Part shown: piece by piece, positions 1-9,886 of the stretch
How positions within the stretch are numbered: the first letter of the stretch is position 1
How the letters are laid out: every line of letters begins with the position of its first letter
Assembly (NCBI RefSeq): GCF_003201875.1
Contig: NZ_QJKD01000002.1
Span: forward strand, 552,591-616,590
DNA: 64,000 nt
Source of the DNA: Hungatella effluvii
GTDB taxonomy: Bacteria > Bacillota > Clostridia > Lachnospirales > Lachnospiraceae
Direction of reading: 5' to 3'
The notes under the pieces: generated by a model
Database searches by the model: none
Told to the model about the DNA's origin: nothing
The model's input: the letters and a program-made list of their open reading frames with translations, nothing else
Position numbers and translations under genes: made by a program

Positions 1-2246
1 GGCAGCGGGTTTACGAGGGCAGGTGGGAGATAACCGGAGGCTGGTTTATCGAGCCGGACTGTCTTCTGCCCTGCGGAGAAGCGTTTGCCCGCCACGGCCT
101 GTACGGCCAGCGCTATTTAAAAGACCGTTTCGGGGAAATCTGCCGGATTGGCTCCAATGTAGACAGTTTTGGCCACAGCGGAAACCTTCCGCAGATATTG
201 AAGAAAAGCGGCATGGATTCCTATGTGTTCATGCGTCCCAGGCTGAATACCCCGGTTTTTCGGTGGGAAAGTCCGGATGGAAGCAGTGTGAATGCAATAT
301 GTCTCCCAGCGGAGTACACGACCTGGTTCAGAGAGCCTACCCTGAAAAATATAGGCGATACGCTGGAACGAACTAAGGGATACGACAGAATGGTCTGCTG
401 CTATGGAGTGGGAAATCATGGGGGAGGACCGACGATCGAGAATATCGAGACGATCCGTGAACAGATGGAAGACTTTGACGGAGCGGATCTGCATTTTTCT
501 TCCTTTGGGGAGTATCTGAAAGATATCAGGGACTGGGAACTGCCCGTGAGAAAGGGGCCGTTTGAACGAATAAATGAGGGCTGCTATTCCAATGATTCGG
601 AATTTAAGCGTCTGAACCGCCTTGCGGAGGGCCGGCTCATAGCGGCCGACACCTATCTGGCCATGGCGGCTGCGCAGACAGGAGAGTGGTCAGAAGAAAC
701 TACAAAGATAGAGGAGCTGTGGAACACGCTGCATTTTAATGAGTTTCATGATACCATGGGCGGCACCACCATTAAGCCGGCCCGGGAGGAAGCGGTGATG
801 CAGCTGTCGGCGGTATGCGCAAAAGCCGCTTTCATCAGAGAGACGGCGAAGCAGAGAATCGTAAACAGTCTGGATACCAGAGGCGAGGGATATCCGCTGT
901 TCCTGTTCAATTCTCATGGCAAGGACTTTTCCGACTGCGTGGAGGTGGAACTGGAATGGTTTTGCCAGAGTCCTCTTAAGGTGTCAGATCCTTTCGGTAA
1001 AGAGGTTCCGTATCAGAGAATTCATACTGCGGCCAAAGTCCGCCACACGGTGCTGGGAGGCAGACGCCGCATCGTCTTTTACGCGTCGGTTCCCTCCTGC
1101 GGTTATGCCGTATACCGGCTTTCTAAAGAGGCTCCTTCTCTTGGGTTTAATCAGAAGATGGAAATTGATAATCCGGATCCCTATACGCTGGAAAACCAGT
1201 TTCTGCGGGCCGAATTTGATAAGGAAACGGGAATGCTGTGTGTACTGATGGATAGAACTACAGGATACGACGCCTTAATAGGCCCGGCTTCGGTCCGGCT
1301 GTATGTGGACGAGCGGGACGCGTGGGGCGGTCTGCAGGGCAGGCGTTACGAGGACAGAAACGTATCATTCCGGCTGGAATCCATCGACAAGGTGGAGAGC
1401 GGAAAGATCCGGGAGACCATCCGGGTCAGGCTTACTTATGAGGGGACGAGGCTGGAGCAGCTCTATACTCTGGGAGCCGGTGACCGGGAGCTCCGGGTAG
1501 AGAACCGGCTGTGCTTTACGCAGCCGTGCGCACTCTTAAAGGCTGCCTATCCGACTGGGGAAGACTGCATCGCAACCAGAGCGGAGACCGCGTATGGAAT
1601 TGTGGAGAGAGTGCATGAGGCGGATGACGGGGAATACAGTATGCAGCGTTTTCTCGATGTGGCGGACAAAAGAGGCCGTGGACTCGCTGTCGCCAATGAC
1701 GGAAAATATGCATTTAATCTGACAGAGGGCAGAACACAGATAACCGTGGCCCGGAGTGCCATTTACGCTCAGGGCAGCAGTCCTGACTGGGAGAACGAAA
1801 TTGAGAGCTATGAATATATGGATATCGGAACACAGACGTATCACTTACTGTTAAGGCCTCACGGGGAGCGGCTTCCTGCATCTGAGCTGTACCGTATTGC
1901 AGAGAAAGCAAACGGTTCTTATGAGTATCTCATGGACAGCGCTCACATGCCGCTGACAAAAAACAGCCGTAATTCCGTTGTCTCCTCTTTTGTGGGAACT
2001 GACCGGGATAATGTGGTGGTGCAGGTTGTAAAGAAGGCGGAGGATGATGATGGCTTCATTATACGACTGCTGGAGCTGGAGGGAGAAGATACAGACTATC
2101 ACCTGTTCCTTATGGGAAATGCGTATCCCCTGGCAATCGGGCATTATGAGATACAGACCATCAAAACGGACCGGGAAGGCAGAAGCATAAAAGCAGTGAA
2201 TTTACTGGAATGGGAAGAGGAAAGGGAACGGAATGGAGAAAGATAA
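1..2246 (+). CDS. GH38 alpha-mannosidase, 5' end missing
   Basis: The reading frame is open from position 3, so the N-terminus, including the HxD zinc motif, lies outside the window. Translated residues match the GH38 catalytic core: GGWFIEPDC, then NVDSFGHSGNLPQIL, whose Asp is the expected nucleophile, then FNEFHDTMGG, which supplies a late metal-binding His. About 748 codons are present and the C-terminal beta-sandwich region looks complete, ending in EEERERNGER. GH38 enzymes release terminal alpha-mannose from oligosaccharides with a zinc-assisted retaining mechanism. No signal peptide can be judged because the start is missing. Its 3' end overlaps the next GH38 gene by 14 bp, so the two are translationally coupled. 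The apparent Met at position 198 is internal and not a start. Confidence 0.93.
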   Translation, partial: QRVYEGRWEITGGWFIEPDCLLPCGEAFARHGLYGQRYLKDRFGEICRIGSNVDSFGHSGNLPQILKKSGMDSYVFMRPRLNTPVFRWESPDGSSVNAICLPAEYTTWFREPTLKNIGDTLERTKGYDRMVCCYGVGNHGGGPTIENIETIREQMEDFDGADLHFSSFGEYLKDIRDWELPVRKGPFERINEGCYSNDSEFKRLNRLAEGRLIAADTYLAMAAAQTGEWSEETTKIEELWNTLHFNEFHDTMGGTTIKPAREEAVMQLSAVCAKAAFIRETAKQRIVNSLDTRGEGYPLFLFNSHGKDFSDCVEVELEWFCQSPLKVSDPFGKEVPYQRIHTAAKVRHTVLGGRRRIVFYASVPSCGYAVYRLSKEAPSLGFNQKMEIDNPDPYTLENQFLRAEFDKETGMLCVLMDRTTGYDALIGPASVRLYVDERDAWGGLQGRRYEDRNVSFRLESIDKVESGKIRETIRVRLTYEGTRLEQLYTLGAGDRELRVENRLCFTQPCALLKAAYPTGEDCIATRAETAYGIVERVHEADDGEYSMQRFLDVADKRGRGLAVANDGKYAFNLTEGRTQITVARSAIYAQGSSPDWENEIESYEYMDIGTQTYHLLLRPHGERLPASELYRIAEKANGSYEYLMDSAHMPLTKNSRNSVVSSFVGTDRDNVVVQVVKKAEDDDGFIIRLLELEGEDTDYHLFLMGNAYPLAIGHYEIQTIKTDREGRSIKAVNLLEWEEERERNGER

Positions 2247-4662
2247 AAAATTATACATGATAGGAAATGCTCATATTGATGTTGTCTGGCTCTGGCGGTG
2301 GCAGGAGGGGCTGCAGGAGGTGAAGGCAACTTTTAAATCCGTACTGGACCGGATGAAGGAATACGACGACTTTATCTTTACCGGCAGTTCTGCCGCTTAT
2401 TATGAGTGGGTAGAAGAAAATGATCCCGCCATGTTTGAGGAGATATGCATGCGGGTGAAGGAGGGCAGATGGGTGATCGTGGGCGGCTGGTGGACTGAGC
2501 CGGACTGCAACGCTCCCTGCGGGGAATCCTTTGTGAGACAGGGGCTTTATGGCCAGAGGTATTTTGAGGAAAAATTTGGTGTAAAGTCCGTCTGCGGTTA
2601 TAATGTCGACAGCTTCGGCCATAACGGTAACCTTCCGCAGATCCTTAAGAAATGCGGCATGGACAGTTATGTATTCATGCGCCCTGGCCGCCACGAAAAG
2701 GGGATTGCAGGGGAAACCTTTGTCTGGAAGTCCGCCGATGGTTCATCGGTGCATGCGTTTCGGCTTCCCTTTGAATACTGCACCTGGCCCGACCAGATCG
2801 AAGAACATGTCAGACGGTGCGCCGGTGAGATTAAGAATTCCGGCGGCGGTATCATGTGCTTTTACGGCGTCGGCAATCATGGGGGCGGTCCCACAAAGAG
2901 AAATATCGACAGTATTCACCAGATGGATGCCAGACCCGATATGCCCGAGCTTAAGCTGTCTTCTCCCAATGAATATTTTGAGGACGTGAAAAAGAGCGGG
3001 AGAGATCTGCCTGTGGTCTGCGGAGGACTGTTCCATCATTCCAGCGGCTGCTACAGCGCAGAATCGAGAGTCAAGGCGTTAAACCGGGAGGCGGAGATGC
3101 GCCTGCTTATGGCGGAGCGTGTTTCCGTGATGGCAGGGCTCCTTGCCGGCGGAAAATATCCGGCAGAGGAGTATCGGAAAGCCTGGAAGAGCGTGCTGTT
3201 CAACCAGTTCCATGATATTCTGGCGGGGACCAGCCTGCGGGAGTCGTACGAGGATGCCGCAGAGGATTACGGCTATGCGCTTCACATTGCGGGAAGAGGT
3301 TTAAACAGTGCCGTTCAGTCCTTGTCCTGGCAGATAAATATTCCGATGGAAGAGGGGATGAAGCCTCTCGTTGTGGTCAATCCGAATGCGTTTGAGGCGA
3401 AGGCCGAGGTACAGGCAGAGTCCTGGACGTTCCAGGAGGGCACGGTGCTGCTGGACGAGAAAGGGAACCAGATTCCCTATCAGCTGGTGCAGTCTGGCGC
3501 ATCTTTGCAGGGCAGATGCCGTATCTGCTTTGTGGCGGATCTTCCTTCCCTGGGCTGGAGGACGTACCGGTTTGCAGTCAGGGAGAAGGCGGAGACATTT
3601 CCGGAGGTGACTGTATCGGAGTGCAGTGCAGAAAATAAGTGGTTTAAGCTCACCCTTGACCCGGAAACAGGATATATTACCTCACTGTTGAAAAAGAGCG
3701 ACAGTACGGAGTATTTCTCCGGTCCGGCGGCAGTCCCGGTTGTGATCAGGGATGAGAGCGATACCTGGTCTCATGCAGTGCGGATTTTTGATGATGAAAT
3801 CGGCCGGTTTAAAGCCGTTTCTGTGCGCCTGATCGAGAGTGGTCCCGTTAAGTGCGTATTCCGTGTAACCAGCGTTTACGGCGACTCCAGAATGATTCAG
3901 GACTTCTCTGTTTTTCAGGATCTGGATTATATTACGGTTAAGACTACGGTAGACTGGCATGAAAAACTGGCCATGCTAAAGCTTCAGTTCCCCATGAATA
4001 TGAACTATTTGCGGACCAGCTGGGAGATTCCATATGGAGTGGAACAGAGAGAGCCGGACGGTGAAGAGTACCCGATGCAGATGTGGATGGATCTGGAGGG
4101 AACGAACCCTGGCATGGAGACTTCCATGAATGGGCTGTCCATCTTGAATGACGGAAAATTTGCAGGCAGCGTGGCGGGAAAGACGGCGGCGCTCACCGTG
4201 CTTCGGAGTCCGGTCTACACCCACCATGAGCCATACCAGCTGCAGGAAAACCTGGAATATGTTTATGTCGATCAGGGAACGCAGACGTTTACGTACGGTC
4301 TCTATCCCCATGACGGAAGCTGGGAAAACGCGGCGACCGTGAGGCGGGCGAAAATGTTGAACTGCCGGCCGGCAGTCCTGTTCGAGACGTATCATGAGGG
4401 TAGTCTGGAGCAGAGCGGTTCCCTGCTGGAGGTCAATCAGAAAAATATCATTGTGGAAGTTCTGAAAAAAGCGGAAGACGGCAGCGGGGATTTGATCCTC
4501 CGGGCTTATGAGACGGCTGGCCGGGCGGTGAAGGCAGAAATCATAATCGGTGTATTGGGACAGACCATAGAGGCGGATTTCCAGCCATTTGAAATTAAGA
4601 CTCTGCGGCTGCCGGGCCAAAAAGACGGAGAGGCTGTCTGGACTAACATGCTGGAGGAATAG
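2233..4662 (+). CDS. GH38 alpha-mannosidase (full length)
   Basis: 809 residues, full length for the shorter bacterial GH38 class. The N-terminal metal motif is H14-I-D16 in NAHIDVVWLW; the nucleophile is about Asp126 in NVDSFGHNGNLPQIL; the late His lies in FNQFHDILAGTS. There is no signal peptide, so it acts in the cytoplasm on imported oligosaccharides. It is a paralogue of the partial gene upstream: NVDSFGH, LPQILKK and the GVGNHGGGPT stretch are shared, but sequence divergence suggests different linkage preference. ATG 2233 lies inside the previous gene and the next gene starts 3 bp after the stop, so all three form one transcript. The exact substrate cannot be read from sequence. Confidence 0.95.
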   Translation: MEKDKKLYMIGNAHIDVVWLWRWQEGLQEVKATFKSVLDRMKEYDDFIFTGSSAAYYEWVEENDPAMFEEICMRVKEGRWVIVGGWWTEPDCNAPCGESFVRQGLYGQRYFEEKFGVKSVCGYNVDSFGHNGNLPQILKKCGMDSYVFMRPGRHEKGIAGETFVWKSADGSSVHAFRLPFEYCTWPDQIEEHVRRCAGEIKNSGGGIMCFYGVGNHGGGPTKRNIDSIHQMDARPDMPELKLSSPNEYFEDVKKSGRDLPVVCGGLFHHSSGCYSAESRVKALNREAEMRLLMAERVSVMAGLLAGGKYPAEEYRKAWKSVLFNQFHDILAGTSLRESYEDAAEDYGYALHIAGRGLNSAVQSLSWQINIPMEEGMKPLVVVNPNAFEAKAEVQAESWTFQEGTVLLDEKGNQIPYQLVQSGASLQGRCRICFVADLPSLGWRTYRFAVREKAETFPEVTVSECSAENKWFKLTLDPETGYITSLLKKSDSTEYFSGPAAVPVVIRDESDTWSHAVRIFDDEIGRFKAVSVRLIESGPVKCVFRVTSVYGDSRMIQDFSVFQDLDYITVKTTVDWHEKLAMLKLQFPMNMNYLRTSWEIPYGVEQREPDGEEYPMQMWMDLEGTNPGMETSMNGLSILNDGKFAGSVAGKTAALTVLRSPVYTHHEPYQLQENLEYVYVDQGTQTFTYGLYPHDGSWENAATVRRAKMLNCRPAVLFETYHEGSLEQSGSLLEVNQKNIIVEVLKKAEDGSGDLILRAYETAGRAVKAEIIIGVLGQTIEADFQPFEIKTLRLPGQKDGEAVWTNMLEE

Positions 4663-4665
4663 AGG

Positions 4666-5271
4666 ATGGATCATTTAAAACGGCTTCTGGAGCGGTATCC
4701 CGCTTTATGCGGCATGAAAGAGGAGATAGAACGTGCTTATGGCCTGCTGGAAACCGCTTATTCACAGGGTGGAAAACTGCTGGTCTGTGGAAATGGAGGC
4801 AGCGCGGCAGATTCCGACCACATTGTGGGGGAACTGATGAAAGGATTCTATAAAAAGCGCCCGCTGAGTGACGCAGAAAAGGATGGGCTGGGAGATCTGG
4901 GAAACCGTCTGCAGGGCGCGCTCCCTGCGGTCTCGCTGACAGGGCACAGCGCCCTGTCCACCGCCTTTTCAAATGACGTAGACCCGGAAATGGTATTTGC
5001 CCAGCAGGTGTACGGCTACGGAAGGCGCGGTGATGTGCTGATGGCGATCAGTACTTCCGGCAATTCCATAAATGTGGTAAATGCCGCCAGAGTGGCAAAA
5101 GCAAAGGACCTTTCTGTCATATCTCTGACCGGAGGTGCCGGGGGCCTCTTAAAGGAAATCAGTCACGTATGTCTTGCGGTTCCAGCACTGATGACAGCCG
5201 ACATTCAGGAACTGCATCTTCCTGTCTATCATACGCTGTGTGCGATGCTGGAAGAACATTTTTTTCCGTGA
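4666..5271 (+). CDS. SIS-domain sugar-phosphate isomerase, GmhA-like
   Basis: 201 residues. A helical N-terminus is followed by a SIS fold with phosphate-binding loops CGNGGSAADS (about residues 41-50) and ISTSGNS (about 126-132). The C-terminal QELHLPVYH segment carries the conserved Glu and His of sedoheptulose-7-phosphate isomerases (GmhA). Such proteins bind sugar phosphates and interconvert ketose and aldose forms. No heptose pathway genes are nearby and the organism looks Gram-positive, so a role with a sugar phosphate derived from the mannosidase products is an inference from the tight linkage: it starts 3 bp after the GH38 stop, with the Shine-Dalgarno inside that gene. A rho-independent terminator follows. 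Confidence 0.85.
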   Translation: MDHLKRLLERYPALCGMKEEIERAYGLLETAYSQGGKLLVCGNGGSAADSDHIVGELMKGFYKKRPLSDAEKDGLGDLGNRLQGALPAVSLTGHSALSTAFSNDVDPEMVFAQQVYGYGRRGDVLMAISTSGNSINVVNAARVAKAKDLSVISLTGGAGGLLKEISHVCLAVPALMTADIQELHLPVYHTLCAMLEEHFFP

Positions 5272-5290
5272 CAGACGTGGTGCTGGACGG

Positions 5291-5342
5291 CAAGCAGAGG
5301 AGGACTGGAACGCAGATGCGTTTCAGCCGCCTCTGCTTTTTT
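5291..5342 (+). terminator. Rho-independent terminator after SIS gene
   Basis: AAGCAGAGG pairs with CCTCTGCTT around an inner GC-rich hairpin, followed directly by six T. It closes the mannosidase-SIS operon. Confidence 0.85.
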
Positions 5343-5506
5343 GGTTCACACTTTTATCACAGAAACATCAAAATATGAACACAGAATCAACACATTTATT
5401 TTTTACCCTATGTATTAACACCGAATATGCGAGGCGTGTGGTGAGGCCAGATGTCAGCGGCCATTTCCTGCGCCCGCGTAAATATAGAAATCAGGAGGAG
5501 AACGAG

Positions 5507-6520
5507 TTGATAGAAGTAAAGAATCTCGTAAAAGATTACGGCGGCCATCTGGCAGTGGATCATCTGAACTTTACCATCGAAGACGGTCAGATTTACGGCT
5601 TTTTAGGACCTAACGGCGCCGGAAAATCGACTACCATGAACATCATGACCGGTTATATCGGTGCTACGGAGGGAGATGTCCTGATTAACGGACACAACAT
5701 ACTGGAAGAACCTGAGGAAGCGAAGAAATGTATCGGCTATCTGCCGGAGCTTCCTCCTCTTTATGTCGATATGACGGTTATGGAACAGTTGGAATTTGCA
5801 GCGGAATTAAAACGGATACCGAAGAAGGAACGGAAAAGTGCCATCGGCGAGGTGGTGGAGCTGGCGAAGCTGGAAGACGTGCAGGGAAGGCTGATCCGAA
5901 ATCTGTCAAAAGGCTACAGGCAGCGTGTCGGGCTGGCCCAGGCGGTGCTCGGTATGCCTCCTGTGATTATTTTAGATGAGCCGACGGTAGGCCTCGATCC
6001 AAAACAGATCATCGAGATCCGGGATATGATCCGGGAACTGGGAGAAAAACACACAGTGATATTAAGCTCCCACATCCTTTCCGAGGTCAGCGCGGTCTGC
6101 GACCACATCCTGATCATTGACCGCGGAAAGCTGATTGCCAGCGACACGCCGGAGAATTTGGAGCGTCAGATGGCCGGGGCCTCCGGCATGGAACTGCTCG
6201 TCAAGGGAGAGGAAGAAGAGATCCGGGAGATTCTCGAACCGATTGACGGAGCAGAAGAAATCGCGGTGAGCGAGAGCGGCGAGGAAGGTGTGAGGAAAGT
6301 GACCTTCCAGCTGATAGGAGAGAATTGCCTGGAAGACATCGATATCATTCCGCAGACGGACATCAGAGAGACTATTTTCTTTGCATTTGCAGATCGGAAG
6401 ATCCCGATTTTATCCATGCATACTTCAAAGGCATCTCTGGAAGAAGTATTCCTGGAACTGACTGCGGACAATGCTTCGGACGAAGACTTCACGGCGGAGA
6501 CGGAAAAGGAGGAAGTATAA
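5507..6520 (+). CDS. ABC transporter ATP-binding protein (GldA-like)
   Basis: 337 residues from a TTG start at 5507, chosen because AGGAGGAG sits at 5493-5500 with six bases of spacing and the ABC domain begins at once (IEVKNLVKDYGG). The open frame extends upstream to 5240 but reads non-ABC sequence. Walker A GPNGAGKST is at residues 34-42; signature LSKGYRQR, Walker B VIILDEPTVGLDP and a switch His in LSSHILSEV follow. The C-terminal 120 residues form the DrrA/GldA-type tail. It powers the permease encoded immediately downstream (stop and ATG adjacent). Family members export lipids, drugs or surface components; the cargo is unknown. Confidence 0.92.
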   Translation: MIEVKNLVKDYGGHLAVDHLNFTIEDGQIYGFLGPNGAGKSTTMNIMTGYIGATEGDVLINGHNILEEPEEAKKCIGYLPELPPLYVDMTVMEQLEFAAELKRIPKKERKSAIGEVVELAKLEDVQGRLIRNLSKGYRQRVGLAQAVLGMPPVIILDEPTVGLDPKQIIEIRDMIRELGEKHTVILSSHILSEVSAVCDHILIIDRGKLIASDTPENLERQMAGASGMELLVKGEEEEIREILEPIDGAEEIAVSESGEEGVRKVTFQLIGENCLEDIDIIPQTDIRETIFFAFADRKIPILSMHTSKASLEEVFLELTADNASDEDFTAETEKEEV

Positions 6521-7387
6521 ATGGCGGCGATTTATAAAAGGGAAGTGAAATCGTATTTCCAATGCATGACCGGATATGTATTCATCGCGTTTCTGGTTCT
6601 GTTTGTCGGAATTTACTTCATGGCTTACAATCTGATGAGCGGTTATCCGTATTTTTCCTATACATTGTCCGGCATGGTAACGATCGTGATGATCGGCATT
6701 CCGGTTCTGACCATGAGAAGCTTTGCAGATGACAGGAAGACGAAGACGGACCAGCTGCTTCTCACAGCACCGGTCTCCGTACCGAAAATGGTCCTGGCCA
6801 AATATCTGTCCATGGTTACCGTTTTTGCGGTACCGGTCCTCATTTCCTGCCTTTGCCCGCTCATAATAAAGATGAACGGAACGGCATACTTAAAGACGGA
6901 TTACGCGTCAATCCTGGCGTTTTTCCTTCTGGGCTGTGTTTACATTGCTATTGGAATGTTTATATCGTCCACCACAGAGAGTCAGATTATCGCGGCGGTG
7001 GGAACCTTCGGAGTTATTTTGCTGCTGCTTTTATGGCCCAGCCTCGTGAACTTCCTTCCAACCTCGGCTTCCGGTTCGCTGGTGGGTTTCCTGCTTCTCT
7101 GGACACTTTGCGTGGTGATCCTTCATCGGGTAACGAGCCATAACCTTCTGGCGTTTGTGCTGGAGGCGGCGGGAATTGTCGCCCTGGTGGGAGCGTATGT
7201 TGCCAAAAAGAGCATGTTTGACCGCGCTCTCGTAAATCTTGTAGAGAAGATTGCGGTTACGGATGTGTTTCAGAATTTTGCCAACAACTATATTTTTGAT
7301 GCGGGTGGTCTCATTTACTATGCGAGCATTATTTTTCTGCTGGTATTTCTGACCGTGCAGTCCGTGGAAAAACGCAGATGGAGCTAA
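6521..7387 (+). CDS. ABC-2 type permease (GldF-like)
   Basis: 288 residues with about six hydrophobic helices (around residues 18-38, 55-70, 103-120, 142-165, 170-190, 255-280). The N-terminus AAIYKREVKSYFQ and the MRSFADDRKTKTDQLLLTAP loop are typical of the GldF/NosY branch of ABC-2 permeases. It is the membrane partner of the ATPase whose stop codon is directly adjacent, and of the GldG-like protein 24 bp downstream. The cargo is unknown. Confidence 0.9.
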   Translation: MAAIYKREVKSYFQCMTGYVFIAFLVLFVGIYFMAYNLMSGYPYFSYTLSGMVTIVMIGIPVLTMRSFADDRKTKTDQLLLTAPVSVPKMVLAKYLSMVTVFAVPVLISCLCPLIIKMNGTAYLKTDYASILAFFLLGCVYIAIGMFISSTTESQIIAAVGTFGVILLLLLWPSLVNFLPTSASGSLVGFLLLWTLCVVILHRVTSHNLLAFVLEAAGIVALVGAYVAKKSMFDRALVNLVEKIAVTDVFQNFANNYIFDAGGLIYYASIIFLLVFLTVQSVEKRRWS

Positions 7388-7411
7388 TTACTCAAAACTA
7401 GGAGGCTGGAA

Positions 7412-8782
7412 ATGACAAGAAAACTAAAAAAGGGCGGCTACGCGGCGATCCTTTCTGTGATCGTAATCGCGGCTGTCGTGCTGTTAAATATGATCGTAGG
7501 CCGTCTTCCTGAAAAGGTACGCCAGTGGGATTTGAGCGGTACACAGATTTATACAGTGGGAGATACGACGAAGGAGCTTCTCGCATCCCTCGATAAGGAC
7601 GTAACGATTTACGTGGTGGCAGATCCATCGGCGGTGGATGACAGGATTACGAGCTTTGTTAACCGGTATGCGGATCTTTCGGATCATATTAAGGTAGAGA
7701 ACGTGGATTCCGTCCTGCACCCGGATCAGGTAAAGCAGCTGAACGCAGAGAACAATACGATTCTGGTGATGTGTGAGGACAATGGAAAAACGGAAACGAT
7801 CCAGATGAGCGATATCATTAAATATGACCAGATGTCTTACTATTATTACGGTCAGGCAAAGGAGACGGAGTTCGACGGAGAGGGCCAGCTTACCAGCGCT
7901 GTCTCCTATGTAACAAATGACGTGCAGAAAAATATCTATGTGACGGAAGGCCATGGGGAGACGGCGTTAGGGACGCTTACTTCCGATATGCTGGAAAAGT
8001 CAGGCCTTACGGTAAATACCATCAACTTGCTGACTGGAGGCGGGATTCCGGAGGACTGCGAGCTTCTCATGATAAATGCACCGGCAAGTGATCTTGCTGA
8101 CGATGAGAAAACCATGGTGACAGACTACATGGATGGAGGCGGAAATGTACTTTTAATTGCCGGATATTCCGATAAGGACCGCCCCAATCTGAATGCCGTT
8201 ATGACTGCCTACGGTCTAAATATGGAAAATGGCCTGGCGGCCGATACGAAGAGCTGCTACCAGAATAATCCCTATTACATTTTCCCGACTCTCGTATCCG
8301 GCAGTGAGATTACGACGGGAGTTGACAGAAAGAGCACTGCTCTGATCCTTCAGTCCGCTGCATTTAGCCAGCTGGAAACGCTTCCCGATGAGGTTACGGT
8401 AGAGCCGTTTATGGAGACAACGGATGGCGGCATGCTTGTCACGGAAAACGGGCAGACAGCGGGCACATACATTCTCGGGGCAACGGCGGTGAAAACACTG
8501 GATTCCGGCACTGCGAGACTGACGGTATTCGGTACGCCTTCTCTGATCGATGACGGATTAAACAGTACCTTTACGAATCTTACGAATCTGGACCTTTTTA
8601 TGAACGCGGTAACGGCCAATTTTGAAGATGTGACCAACGTTTCCATACCGTCCAAGAGCCTTGAGGTGACATATAACACTGTGACTCATGGCGGCATGTG
8701 GGGAATCGTCTTTATTCTCGTCATTCCGGTGATAACCGTGGCGGCGGGACTTATGGTATGGCTGAAGCGGAGACGTTTATAG
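7412..8782 (+). CDS. GldG-like ABC auxiliary protein
   Basis: 456 residues. A helix near residues 12-30 and a C-terminal helix near 430-450 flank a large extracytoplasmic region with the layout of the GldG/ABC_transp_aux family (WDLSGTQIYTVGDTTKELLASLDKDVTIYVV near the start). An AGGAGG-type site precedes ATG 7412. In gliding bacteria GldG works with GldA and GldF; in Firmicutes the same trio is common and does not imply gliding. It lies between the permease and the DUF4340 gene, which is the usual order for this cluster. Confidence 0.88.
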   Translation: MTRKLKKGGYAAILSVIVIAAVVLLNMIVGRLPEKVRQWDLSGTQIYTVGDTTKELLASLDKDVTIYVVADPSAVDDRITSFVNRYADLSDHIKVENVDSVLHPDQVKQLNAENNTILVMCEDNGKTETIQMSDIIKYDQMSYYYYGQAKETEFDGEGQLTSAVSYVTNDVQKNIYVTEGHGETALGTLTSDMLEKSGLTVNTINLLTGGGIPEDCELLMINAPASDLADDEKTMVTDYMDGGGNVLLIAGYSDKDRPNLNAVMTAYGLNMENGLAADTKSCYQNNPYYIFPTLVSGSEITTGVDRKSTALILQSAAFSQLETLPDEVTVEPFMETTDGGMLVTENGQTAGTYILGATAVKTLDSGTARLTVFGTPSLIDDGLNSTFTNLTNLDLFMNAVTANFEDVTNVSIPSKSLEVTYNTVTHGGMWGIVFILVIPVITVAAGLMVWLKRRRL

Positions 8783-8843
8783 AAAGTAATTATTTAGCCG
8801 TGCGGCAAAAAGCACTCTCGGAAATAAAAATGGAGGCGTGGCA

Positions 8844-9824
8844 ATGAAGAAGAATTACGGACTGCTTACAGGCTGTCTGGTGGTCGCGGCGCTGGGCGTT
8901 ATCTATGCCGGTGTCGGGGCGTATCAGGCTCATATAAAGGAAAAGGAACAGCAGCAGGCGGAAAACGAAAAAATATATATGACCGATTTCTCTGAAATAA
9001 AGGCTGTTTCCTACGATAATGACGGAAATGTGCTGGCATTTACAAAGGCTGGCGATTCCTGGACGTATGACGGCGACGACCAGTTTCCGGTAAATACTAC
9101 CCGTATGGATTCACTGGCAGGAACGGTAAAGAAGCTTCCAGCAGTGAGAAAACTGGAGGGCGGGGACGATCTGACCGCATACGGCCTGGATACACCGGTG
9201 CGGCGGGTGACCGTATCGGCGGATGAAGGGGATACGACCACCATTCTTATCGGTGATAAGACGGACGACGGAAACTATTATGCCGTTATCGACGGGCAGA
9301 ATGTGCCTTATCTCATCAGCTCCTCCCTGTTCGATGAGACGGCTTACGGACTGGAGGATATGATGGCTCTGGAAGCGTTTCCGGCTGTCCTGGGGACGGA
9401 TATCCAGACGATCACAATAGAGAAAAACGGAGTCAGCGAACATTATGTGAAGAAGACACTGGATAAGGACGGAACCATTGCCTGGTACCGCGGTTCGGAC
9501 GATACGGAAGACAACAAACTGCCGAGCAACGCGGCGCTCAATGTGCTGGCAGATTCGCTGAGCGGCCTTGTGGTTAAGAGCTGCGCGAATTACAAGGTTA
9601 CGGACGAAGAACTGGCAGGCTACGGGCTGGATCATCCGCAGGCGGTGCTGAGCTATACGTATGAGAAGGACGGAGAAGAGAAGACATTTACGATGGCGGT
9701 AGGAAATACAGGTGAGGATGGAACCACCTACTATACGAGGACAGAGGACTCCAAATATGTAAACGAAATCGATAAAACGACTCTGGATAAATGTATGACG
9801 GTTGATACCGGGAATGAGGAATAA
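8844..9824 (+). CDS. DUF4340 membrane-anchored protein
   Basis: 326 residues. ATG 8844 is preferred over GTG 8838 because GGAGG at 8832-8836 is seven bases upstream of the ATG but only one from the GTG. One N-terminal helix (about residues 5-22) anchors a repeated beta-rich domain; LTAYGLDTPVRRVTV and LAGYGLDHPQAVLSY are the two recognisable repeat cores of DUF4340. The family nearly always sits beside GldA/F/G-like ABC genes, as here, and is taken to be an accessory of that exporter on the outer face of the membrane. Its biochemical role is unknown. A terminator follows. Confidence 0.88.
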   Translation: MKKNYGLLTGCLVVAALGVIYAGVGAYQAHIKEKEQQQAENEKIYMTDFSEIKAVSYDNDGNVLAFTKAGDSWTYDGDDQFPVNTTRMDSLAGTVKKLPAVRKLEGGDDLTAYGLDTPVRRVTVSADEGDTTTILIGDKTDDGNYYAVIDGQNVPYLISSSLFDETAYGLEDMMALEAFPAVLGTDIQTITIEKNGVSEHYVKKTLDKDGTIAWYRGSDDTEDNKLPSNAALNVLADSLSGLVVKSCANYKVTDEELAGYGLDHPQAVLSYTYEKDGEEKTFTMAVGNTGEDGTTYYTRTEDSKYVNEIDKTTLDKCMTVDTGNEE

Positions 9825-9836
9825 AAAAGGATAATG

Positions 9837-9886
9837 AAAAAACGCTGACACCAGTTGATCACCACTGTGCATCAGCGCTTTTTTAT
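9837..9886 (+). terminator. Rho-independent terminator after ABC cluster
   Basis: AACGCTGA pairs with TCAGCGCT around a 22-base loop and is followed by six T. It closes the exporter operon. Confidence 0.75.

Noticed and set aside
198..260. Met at 198 as start of the first mannosidase
   Set aside because: The frame is open to the window edge and the upstream codons encode conserved GH38 sequence, including the nucleophile motif.
5240..5506. N-terminal extension of the ABC ATPase
   Set aside because: The extension covers the end of the SIS gene and its terminator; AGGAGGAG points to TTG 5507.
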